A stretch of DNA of 64,000 bases. It comes from Canna indica. Its lineage: Eukaryota > Streptophyta > Magnoliopsida > Zingiberales > Cannaceae. Position numbers and translations under genes: made by a program. The stretch is from the NCBI GenBank assembly GCA_034359265.1, contig CP136897.1, forward strand, positions 36,381,501 to 36,445,500, written 5' to 3'. The notes beneath the pieces were generated by a model. The model worked only from the letters and a program-made list of their open reading frames with translations, was not told the DNA's origin and did not search any database. Positions 56,100 through 64,000 of this stretch are shown here, one piece after another; position 1 is the first letter of the stretch, and every line of letters starts with the position of its first letter.

Positions 56100-56465
56100 T
56101 TATTTTACTACCTATTTGATTGCACGACGAGATCATTTTTTTTACCAATCTTTCTAACCAAACGTTAAGGACGGACGACGTCGTCGACATAAAATTTGGC
56201 TGTGGATCGCCCGCGCGGGGCCCGCCGCAACCTCTACGGCCGGCTCGATCGACCAACCGATCCGAAAAATTAAAATTTGTAAATAAATAAGAAATATAAC
56301 ATTTCAATTATTATTTTTCGTTTTAAACGGGCGTAACTCCGTGCATTATTGTCCGATTTCACCTTTTCACGTGGCGCTAAAAGGTGCGCGAAGAGACGAA
56401 GAAAATGACCCCGAGCTATCCATCGGACGCTCACCCTTATTAGCCGACGATCAGAAGTGCATCAC

Positions 56466-56584
56466 GGGTGCGATCATACCAGCACTAACGCACCGGATCT
56501 CATCAGAACTCTGAATTTAAGCGTGCTTGGGCGAGAGTAGTACTATGATGGGTGACCCCCTGGGAAGTCCTCGTGTTGCACCTT
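56466..56584 (+). rRNA. 5S rRNA: 5S rRNA gene copy 123 (full length, truncated-family body)
   Basis: Complete 5' end with C35T, C47T and G51T, then G81T. The upstream spacer has CTATCCATCGG, as before copy 120. Its 3' part belongs to the G81T family, so it is a second-step recombinant. Confidence 0.92.
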
Positions 56585-56950
56585 TTTTTTTACTACCTAT
56601 TTGATTGCACGACGAGATCATTTTTTTTACCAATCTTTCTAACCAAACGTTAAAGACGGACGACGTCGTCAACATAAAATTTGGCTGTCGATCGCCCGCG
56701 CAGGGCCCGCCGCAACCTCTACCGCCGGCTCGATCGACCAACCGATCCGAAAAATTAAAATTTGTAAATAAATTAGAAATATAACATTTCAATTATTATT
56801 TTTCGTTTAAAACGGGCGTAACTCCGTGCATTATTGTCCGATTTCAGCTTTTCACGTGGCGCTAAAAGGCGCGCGAAGAGACGAAGAAAATGACCCCGAG
56901 CTATCCCTCGGACGCTCACCCTTATTGGCCGACGATCAGAATTGCATGAC

Positions 56951-57069
56951 GGGTGCGATCATACCAGCACTAATGCACCGGATCCCATCAGAACTTCGAA
57001 GTCAAGCGTGCTTTGGCGAGAGTAGTACTAGGATGGGTGACCCCCTGGGAAGTCCTCTTGTTGCACCTT
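56951..57069 (+). rRNA. 5S rRNA: 5S rRNA gene copy 124 (variant)
   Basis: Full length with C24T, C46T, T53C, G64T and G108T. TTATTG promoter form. Confidence 0.92.
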
Positions 57070-57435
57070 TTTTTTAACTACCTATTTGATTGCATGACGA
57101 GATCATTTTTTTTACCTTTCTTTCTAACCAAACGTTAAGGACGGACGACGTCGTCGACATAAAATTTGGCTGTCGATCGCCCGCGCGGGGCCCGCCGCAA
57201 CCTCTACGGCCGGCTCGATGGACCAACCGATCCGAAAAATTAAAATTTATAAATAAATAAGAAATATAACATTTCAATTATTATTTTTCGTTTTAAACGG
57301 GCGTAACTCCGTGCATTATTGTCCGATTTCACCTTTTCACGTGGCGCTAAAAGGTGCGCGAAGAGACGAAGAAAATGACCCCGAGCTATCCCTCGGACGC
57401 TCACCCTTATTAGCCGACGATCAGAAGTGCATGAC

Positions 57436-57554
57436 GGGTGCGATCATACCAGCACTAACGCACCGGATCCCATCAGAACTCCGAAGTTAAGCGAGCTTGG
57501 GCGAGAGTAGTACTAGGATGGGTGACCCCCTGGGAAGTCCTCGTGTTGCACCTT
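57436..57554 (+). rRNA. 5S rRNA: 5S rRNA gene copy 125
   Basis: Full length with T59A only. TTATTA, C at -1 and a nine-T terminator. Near-intact, but T59A breaks a helix II pair with A19. Confidence 0.94.
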
Positions 57555-57919
57555 TTTTTTTACTACCTATTTGATTGCACGACGAGATCATTTTTTTTAC
57601 CAATCTTTCTAACCAAACGTTAAGGACGGACGACGTCGTCGACATAAAATTTGGCTGTCGATCGCCCGCTCGGGGCCCACCGCAAACTCTACGGCCGGCT
57701 CGATCGACCAACCGACCCGAAAAATTAAATTTGTAAATAAATAAGAAATATAACATTTCAATTATTATTTTTCGTTTAAAACGGGCGTAACTCCGTGCAT
57801 TATTGTCCGATTTCAGCTTTTCACGTGGCACTAAAAGGCGCGCGAAGAGACGAAGAAAATGACCCCGAGCTATCCCTCGGACGCTCACCCTTATTAGCCG
57901 ACGATCAGAATTGCATCAT

Positions 57920-58038
57920 GGGTGCGATCATACCAGCACTAACGCACCGGATCCCATCAGAACTCCTAAGTTAAGCGTGCTTGGGCGAGAGTAGTACTAG
58001 GATGGGTGACCCCGTGGGAAGTCCTCATGTTGCACCTT
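57920..58038 (+). rRNA. 5S rRNA: 5S rRNA gene copy 126 (variant)
   Basis: Full length with G48T, C95G and G108A; T at -1. Confidence 0.92.
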
Positions 58039-58403
58039 TTTTTTTTACTACCTATTTGATTGCACGACGAGATCATTTTTTTTACCAATCTTTCTAACCA
58101 AACGTTAAGGACGGACGACGTCGTCGACATAAAATTTGGCTGTCGATCGCCCGCGCAGGGCCCGCCGCAACCTCTACGGCCGGCTCGATCGACCAACCGA
58201 TCCGAAAAATTAAAATTTGTAAATAAATAAGAAATATAACATTTCAATTATTATTTTTCGTTTAAAACGGGCGTAACTCCGTGCATTATTGTCCGATTTC
58301 AGCTTTTCACGTGGCGCTAAAAGGCGCGAAGAGACGAAGAAAATGACCCCGAGCTATCCCTCGGACGCTCACCCTTATTAGCCGACGATCAGAAGTGCAT
58401 CAC

Positions 58404-58522
58404 GGGTGCGATCATACCAGCACTAACGCACCGGATCCCATCAGAACTCCGAAGTTAAGCGAGATTGGGCGAGAGTAGTACTAGGATGGGTGACCCCCTG
58501 GGAAGTCCTCGTGTTGCACCTT
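58404..58522 (+). rRNA. 5S rRNA: 5S rRNA gene copy 127 (variant)
   Basis: Full length with T59A and C61A in box A and helix II. Confidence 0.93.
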
Positions 58523-58722
58523 TTTTTTTACTACCTATTTGATTGCACGACGAGATCATTTTTTTTACCAATCTTTCTAACCAAACGTTAAGGACGGACG
58601 ACGTCGTCGACATAAAATTTGGCTGTCGATCGCCCGCGCGGGGCCTGCCGCAACCTCTACGGCCGGCTCGATCGACCAACCGACCCGAAAAATTAAAATT
58701 TGTAAATAAATAAGAGAAATAA

Positions 58723-58832
58723 CATACCAGCACTAACGCACCGGATCTCATCAGAACTCTGAATTTAAGCGTGCTTGGGCGAGAGTAGTACTAGGATGGG
58801 TGACCCCCTGGGAAGTCCTCGTGTTGCACCTT
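58723..58832 (+). pseudogene. 5S rRNA: 5'-truncated 5S copy 128
   Basis: CAT junction with C35T, C47T and G51T, the typical family form, here more than 39 kb from the previous typical member at 19025. Confidence 0.92.
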
Positions 58833-59198
58833 TTTTTTTTACTACCAATTTGATTGCACGACGAGATCATTTTTTTTACCAATCTTTCTAACCAAACGTT
58901 AAGGACGGACGACGTCGTCGACATAAAATTTGGCTGTCGATCGCCCGCGCGGGGCCCACCGCAAACTCTACGGTCGGCTCGATCGACCAACCGACCCGAA
59001 AAATTAAATTTGTAAATAAATAAGAAATATAACATTTCAATTATTATTTTTCGTTTAAAACGGGCGTAACTCCGTGCATTATTGTCCGATTTCAGCTTTT
59101 CACGTGGCACTAAAAGGCGCGCGAAGAGACGAAGAAAATGACCCCGAGCTATCCCTCGGACGCTCACCCTTATTAGCCGACGATCAGAATTGCATCAT

Positions 59199-59317
59199 GG
59201 GTGCGATCATACCAGCACTAACGCACCGGATCCCACCAAAACTCCTAAGTTAAGCGTGCTTGGGCGAGAGTAGTACTAGGATGGGTGACCCCGTGGGAAG
59301 TCCTCGTGTTGCACCTT
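59199..59317 (+). rRNA. 5S rRNA: 5S rRNA gene copy 129 (variant)
   Basis: Full length with T38C, G41A, G48T and C95G; T at -1. Confidence 0.92.
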
Positions 59318-59684
59318 TTTTTTTTACTACCTATTTGATTGCACGACGAGATCATTTTTTTTACCAATCTTTCTAACCAAACGTTAAGGACGGACGACGT
59401 CGTCTACATAAAATTTGGCTGTCGATCGCCCGCGCAGGGCCCGCCGCAACCTCTACGGCCGGCTCGATCGACCAACCGATCCGAAAAATTAAAATTTGTA
59501 AATAAATAAGAAATATAACATTTCAATTATTATTTTTCGTTTAAAACGGGCGTAACTCCGTGCATTATTGTCCGATTTCAGCTTTTCACGTGGCGCTAAA
59601 AGGCGCGCGAAGAGACGAAGAAAATGACCCCGAGCTATCCCTCGGACGCTCACCCTTATTAGCCGACGATCAGAAGTGCATCAC

Positions 59685-59803
59685 GGGTGCGATCATACCA
59701 GCACTAACGCACCGGATCCCATCAGAACTCCGAAGTTAAGCGAGCTTGGGCGAGAGTAGTACTAGGATGGGTGACCCCCTGGGAAGTCCTCGTGTTGCAC
59801 CTT
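59685..59803 (+). rRNA. 5S rRNA: 5S rRNA gene copy 130
   Basis: Full length with T59A only; 1,281 bp after copy 127, without its C61A. Confidence 0.94.
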
Positions 59804-60003
59804 TTTTTTTACTACCTATTTGATTGCACGACGAGATCATTTTTTTTACCAATCTTTCTAACCAAACGTTAAGGACAGACGACGTCGTCGACATAAAATT
59901 TGGCTGTCGATCGCCCGCGCGGGGCCTGCCGCAACCTCTACGGCCGGCTCGATCGACCAACCGACCCGAAAAATTAAAATTTGTAAATAAATAAGAGAAA
60001 TAA

Positions 60004-60113
60004 CATACCAGCACTAACGCACCGGATCTCATCAAAACTCTGAATTTAAGCGTGCTTGGGCGAGAGTAGTACTAGGATGGGTGACCCCCTGGGAAATCCT
60101 CGTGTTGCACCTT
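60004..60113 (+). pseudogene. 5S rRNA: 5'-truncated 5S copy 131
   Basis: CAT junction with C35T, G41A, C47T, G51T and G102A; 1,281 bp after copy 128. Confidence 0.92.
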
Positions 60114-60479
60114 TTTTTTTTACTACCAATTTGATTGCACGACGAGATCATTTTTTTTACCAATCTTTCTAACCAAACGTTAAGGACGGACGACGTCGTC
60201 GACATAAAATTTGGCTGTCGATCGCCCGCGCGGGGCCCACCGCAAACTCTACGGTCGGCTCGATCGACCAACCGACCCGAAAAATTAAATTTGTAAATAA
60301 ATAAGAAATATAACATTTCAATTATTATTTTTCGTTTAAAACGGGCGTAACTCCGTGCATTATTGTCCGATTTCAGCTTTTCACGTGGCACTAAAAGGCG
60401 CGCGAAGAGACGAAGAAAATGACCCCGAGCTATCCCTCGGACGCTCACCCTTATTAGCCGACGATCAGAATTGCATCAT

Positions 60480-60598
60480 GGGTGCGATCATACCAGCACT
60501 AATGCACCGGATCCCATCAAAACTCCTAAGTTAAGCGTGCTTGGGCGAGAGTAGTACTAGGATGGGTGACCCCGTGGGAAGTCCTCGTGTTGCACCTT
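60480..60598 (+). rRNA. 5S rRNA: 5S rRNA gene copy 132 (variant)
   Basis: Full length with C24T, G41A, G48T and C95G; T at -1. Shares G41A with copy 129. Confidence 0.92.
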
Positions 60599-60965
60599 TT
60601 TTTTTTACTACCTATTTGATTGCACGACGAGATCATTTTTTTTACCAATCTTTCTAACCAAACGTTAAGGACGGACGATGTCGTCGACATAAAATTTGGC
60701 TGTCGATCGCCCGCGCGGGGCCAGCCGCAACCTCTACGGCCGGTTCGATCGACCAACCGACTCGAAAAATTAAAATTTGTCAATAAATAAGAAAAATAAC
60801 ATTTCAATTATTATTTTTCGTTTATAACGGGCGTAACTCCGTGCATTATTGTCCGATTTCAGCTTTTCACGTGGCGCTAAAAGGCGCGCGAAGAGACGAA
60901 GAAAATGACCCCGAGCTATCACTCGGACGCTCACCCTTATTTGCCGACGATCAGAAGTGCATGAT

Positions 60966-61084
60966 GGGTGCGATCATACCAGTACTAACGCACCGGATCC
61001 CATCAGAACTCCGAAGTTAAGCGTGCTTGGGCGAGAGTAGTACTAGTATGGGTGACCCCCTGGGAAGTCCTCGTGTTGCACCTT
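60966..61084 (+). rRNA. 5S rRNA: 5S rRNA gene copy 133 (variant)
   Basis: Full length with C18T and G82T; T at -1 and TTATTT promoter block. Exactly 19,874 bp after copy 89 and without its C104T and C114T. Confidence 0.93.
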
Positions 61085-61450
61085 TTTTTTTACTAACTAT
61101 TTGATTGCACGACGAGATCATTTTATTTACCAATCTTTCTAACCAAACGTTAAGGACAGACGACGTCGTCGACATAAAATTTGGCTCTCGATCGCCCGCA
61201 CGGGGCCCGCCGCAACCTCTACGGCCGGCTCGATCGACCAACCAACCCGAAAAGTTAAAATTTGTAAATAAATAAGAAAAATAACATTTCAATTATTATT
61301 TTTCGTTTAAAACGGGCGTAACTCCGTGCATTATTGTCCGATTTCAGCTTTTCACGTGGCGCTAAAAGGCGCGCAAAGAGACGAAGAAAATGACCCCGAG
61401 CTGTCCCTCGGATGCTCACCCTTATTAGCCGACGATCAGAGGTGCATGAC

Positions 61451-61568
61451 GGGTGCGATCATACCAGCACTAACGAACCGGATCCCATCAGAACTCTGAA
61501 GTTAAGCGTACTTGGGCGAGGGTAGTACTAGGATGGGTCACCCTTGGGAAGTCCTCGTGTTGCACCTT
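61451..61568 (+). rRNA. 5S rRNA: 5S rRNA gene copy 134 (118 nt, mosaic)
   Basis: C26A, C47T, G60A, A71G, G89C and one base missing in box C. The upstream spacer resembles those before 35759 and 38185 (GGATGCTCACCC, GAGGTGCATGAC); the gene body resembles copy 88. Confidence 0.9.
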
Positions 61569-61934
61569 TTTTTTTACTACCTATTTGATTGCACGACGAG
61601 ATCATTTTTTTTACCAATCTTTCTAACCAAACGTTAAGGACGGACGACGTCGTCGACATAAAATTTGGCTGTCGATCGCCCGCGCGGGGCCAGCCGCAAC
61701 CTCTACGGCCGGCTCGATCGACCAACCGACCCGAAAAATGAAAATTTGTCAATAAATAAGAAAAATAACATTTCAATTATTATTTTTCGTTTATAACGGG
61801 CCCAACTCCGTGCATTATTGTCCGATTTCAGCTTTTCACGTGGCGCTAAAAGGCGCGCGAAGAGACGAAGAAAATGACCCCGAGCTATCACTCGGACGCT
61901 CACCCTTATTTGCCGACGATCAGAAGTGCATGAC

Positions 61935-62053
61935 GGGTGCGATCATACCAGTACTAACGCACCGGATCCCATCAGAACTCCGAAGTTAAGCGTTCTTGGG
62001 CGAGAGTAGTACTAGTATGGGTGACCCCCTGGGAAGTCCTCGTGTTGCACCTT
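61935..62053 (+). rRNA. 5S rRNA: 5S rRNA gene copy 135 (variant)
   Basis: Full length with C18T, G60T and G82T; 19,873 bp after copy 91, without its G70T. Confidence 0.92.
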
Positions 62054-62419
62054 TTTTTTTACTAACTATTTGATTGCACGACGAGATCATTTTTTTTACC
62101 AATCTTTCTAACCAAACGTTAAGGACAGACGACGTCGTCGACATAAAATTTGGCTCTCGAACGCCCGCGCGGGGCCCGCCGCAACCTCTACGGCCGGCTC
62201 GATCGACCAACCGACCCGAAAAATTAAAATTTGTAAATAAATAAGAAAAATAACATTTCAAATATTATTTTTCGTTTAAAACGGGCGTAACTCCGTGCAT
62301 TATTGTCCGATTTCAGCTTTTCACGTGGCGCTAAAAGGCGCGCGAAGAGACGAAGGAAATGACCCCGAGCTATCCCTCGGACGCTCACCCTTATTAGCCG
62401 ACGATCAGAAGTGCAGGAC

Positions 62420-62538
62420 GGGTGCGATCATACCAGCACTAACGCACCGGATTCCATCAGAACTCCGAAGTTAAGCGAGCTTGGGCGAGAGTAGTACTAG
62501 GATGGGTGACCCCCTCGGAAGTCCTCGTTTTGCACCTT
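62420..62538 (+). rRNA. 5S rRNA: 5S rRNA gene copy 136 (variant)
   Basis: Full length with C34T, T59A, G97C and G110T; counterpart of copy 92, with the same A-interrupted T run. Confidence 0.92.
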
Positions 62539-62903
62539 TTTTATTACTACCTATTTGATTGCACGACGAGATCATTTTTTTACCAATCTTTCTAACCAAA
62601 CGTTAAGGACGGACGGCGTCGTCGACATAAAATTTGGCAGTCGATCGCCCACGCGGGCCCCGTCGCAACCTCTACGGCCGGCTCGATCGACCAACCGACC
62701 CGAAAAATTAAAATTTGTAAATAAATAAGAAAAATAACATTTCAATAATTATTTTTCGTTTAAACCGGGCGTAACTCCATGCATTATTGTCCGATTTCAG
62801 CTTTTCACGTGGCGCTAAAGGGCGTGCGAAAAGACGAAGAAAATGACCCCGAGCTATCCCTCGAACGCTCACCCTTATTAGCGGATGATCAGAAGTGCAA
62901 GAC

Positions 62904-63022
62904 GGGTGCGATCATACCAGCACTAACTCACTGGATCCCATCAGAACTCCGAAGTTAAGCGTGCTTGGGCGAGAGTAGTACTTGGATGGTTGACCCCCTG
63001 GGAAGTCCTCGTGTTGCACCTT
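62904..63022 (+). rRNA. 5S rRNA: 5S rRNA gene copy 137 (variant)
   Basis: Full length with G25T, C29T, A80T and G87T; third member of the family at 43030 and 45664. Confidence 0.92.
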
Positions 63023-63387
63023 TTTTTTTACTACCTATTTTATTGCACGACGAGATCATTTTTTTACCAATCTTTCTAACCAAACGTTAAGCACGGACGA
63101 GGTCGTCGACATAAAATGTGGCTGTCGATCGCCCGCGCGGGGCCCGCGGCAACCCCTATGTCCGGCTCGATCGACCAACCGACCCGAAAAATTAAAATTT
63201 GTAAATAAATAAGAAAAATAACATTTCAATTATTATTTTTCGTTTATAACGGGCGTAACTCCGTGCATTATTGTCCGATTTCAGCTTTTCACGTGGCGCT
63301 AAAAGGCGCGCGAAGAGACGAACAAAATGACCCCGAGCTATCACTCAGACGCTCACCCTTATTAGCCAACGATCAGAAGTGCATGAC

Positions 63388-63506
63388 GGGTGGGATCATA
63401 CCAGCACTAACGCACCGGATCCCATCAGAACTCCGAAGTTAAGCGTGCTTGGGCGAGAGTAGGACTAGGATGGGTGACCCCTTGGGAAGTCCTCGTGTTG
63501 CACCTT
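63388..63506 (+). rRNA. 5S rRNA: 5S rRNA gene copy 138 (variant)
   Basis: Full length with C6G, T76G and C95T; counterpart of copies 94 and 100. Confidence 0.92.
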
Positions 63507-63870
63507 TTTTTTACTACCTATTTGATTGCACGACGAGATCATTTTTTTACCAATCTTTCTAACCAAACGTTAAGGACAGATGACGTCGTCGACATAAAAT
63601 TTGGCTCTCGATCGCCCGCGCGGGGCCCGCCGCAACCTCTACGGCCGGCTCGATTGAGCAACCGACCCGAAAAATTAAAATTTGTAAATAAATAAGAAAT
63701 ATAACATTTCAATTATTATTTTTCGTTTATAACGGGCGTAACTCCATGCATTATTGTCCGATTTCAGCTTTTCACGTGGCGCTAAAAGGCGCACGAAGAG
63801 ACGAACAAATTGACCCCGAGCTATCACTCGGACGCTCACCCTTATTAGCCGACGATCAGAAGTGCATGAC

Positions 63871-63989
63871 GGGTGCGATCATACCAGCACTAACGCACCG
63901 GATCCCATCAGAACTCCGAAGTTAAGCGTGCTTGGGCGACAGTTGTACTAGGATGGGTGACCCCCTGGGAAGTCCTCGTGTTGCACCTT
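63871..63989 (+). rRNA. 5S rRNA: 5S rRNA gene copy 139 (variant)
   Basis: Last complete gene, with G70C and A74T; counterpart of copies 95 and 101. Only 11 bases of its downstream spacer lie in the window. Confidence 0.93.
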
Positions 63990-64000
63990 TTTTTTTACTA
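63990..64000 (+). other. partial spacer at right edge
   Basis: Only the T run and the start of the next spacer. Confidence 0.9.

Larger units (their letters stand above)
57920..59198 (+). repeat. 1,281-bp three-gene block, first copy
   Basis: A G48T/C95G gene, a T59A gene and a truncated copy. Repeated directly downstream. Confidence 0.83.
59199..60479 (+). repeat. 1,281-bp three-gene block, second copy
   Basis: Same gene order. G41A appears in three genes here or at the edge (59199, 60004, 60480), suggesting spread by local conversion. Confidence 0.83.
1..64000 (+). repeat. 5S rDNA tandem array (139 gene copies, main unit about 485 bp)
   Basis: The window is filled end to end by direct repeats of a 5S gene plus spacer. 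Gene-to-gene distance is mostly 484-486 bp. Every copy is on the same strand, with no inversion and no foreign insertion. Shortened units (about 310, 215, 445, 459 and 462 bp) and lengthened ones (516 bp) come from deletions or duplications inside the repeat. The array continues past both window edges. Identity rests on the plant 5S sequence, internal control region and poly-T terminators. Confidence 0.98.
60614..64000 (+). repeat. distant copy of the 40.74-44.13 kb segment
   Basis: Genes 133 and 135-139 match genes 89 and 91-95 in order and private marks at offsets of 19,873-19,875 bp, including GGGGCCAGCC and TTTGTCAATAAAT in spacers. Gene 134 breaks the match. The copy is cut by the window edge. 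Confidence 0.82.

Noticed and set aside
1..64000. A CRISPR-like or phage-like repeat system
   Set aside because: The repeats contain a complete plant 5S gene with RNA polymerase III promoter parts, and the spacers are themselves near-identical, unlike CRISPR spacers.
1..64000. Satellite DNA or transposon array (for example a 5S-derived SINE family)
   Set aside because: No poly-A tail, target-site duplications or dispersed context; all units are head to tail with full 5S genes and terminators. A SINE origin has no support.
1..64000. Linkage with 18S-5.8S-25S rDNA
   Set aside because: No segment resembles the large rRNA genes; this is a separate 5S array.
1..64000. Naming the plant species from the spacer
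   Set aside because: The spacer is not one I recognise with confidence, and a database search would be needed.

Overview
The whole window is one uninterrupted tandem array of plant-type 5S ribosomal RNA genes, all on the + strand and head to tail. I count 139 5S gene copies or fragments: about 119 near full length (normally 119 nt), 14 copies missing the 5' end, 2 with a 31-bp internal duplication, 3 composite pseudogenes made of two fused gene fragments, and 1 with its 3' end deleted. The usual repeat is about 485 bp (119-nt gene plus about 366-bp spacer). Shortened units of about 310 bp and 215 bp also occur. I see no protein-coding gene, tRNA, transposon, CRISPR array or 18S/25S rDNA.

The organism is a land plant, most likely an angiosperm. 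The evidence is the 5S sequence (GGGTGCGATCATACCAGCAC at the 5' end, plant-type box A and box C), a TTATTA element near -29, and a T run straight after the gene. The species cannot be named from this sequence.

Numbering in the entries starts at the first G of the gene. Box A is about 50-64, the intermediate element 67-72 and box C 80-97. 'G58T' means consensus G replaced by T. The consensus was made by eye from this array. The spacer, in order, holds: the poly-T terminator; a second T run; a GC-rich block with palindromes; an A/T-rich block; a CACGTG motif near -98; a small CCGAG/CTCGG hairpin near -55; and the TATA-like element.

Layout: 0-13 kb is a four-gene cassette of about 1,764 bp containing a 5'-truncated gene, repeated and partly decayed. 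13-23 kb is mixed subfamilies. 23.3-30 kb holds a near-perfect 1,939-bp four-gene duplication and its recombined derivatives. 30-35 kb is the most diverged stretch. 35-39.8 kb is a 2,425-bp five-gene duplication. 40.7-44.1 kb recurs about 19.87 kb downstream at 60.6-64 kb. 43-48.5 kb is a duplicated block carrying composite 215-bp units. 48.5-53.7 kb holds three dispersed units that have lost the terminator. 54-57 kb is a cassette marked by T12A/A13T. 57.9-60.5 kb is a 1,281-bp duplicated block.

Only five copies match the consensus exactly over the gene. Most carry one or more changes in base-paired or promoter positions, so this looks like a poorly homogenised or decaying part of a 5S locus that records many unequal-crossover and conversion events. 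The roughly 60-140-residue open frames that recur every 485 bp are antisense or spacer artefacts of the repeat and are not annotated as genes.
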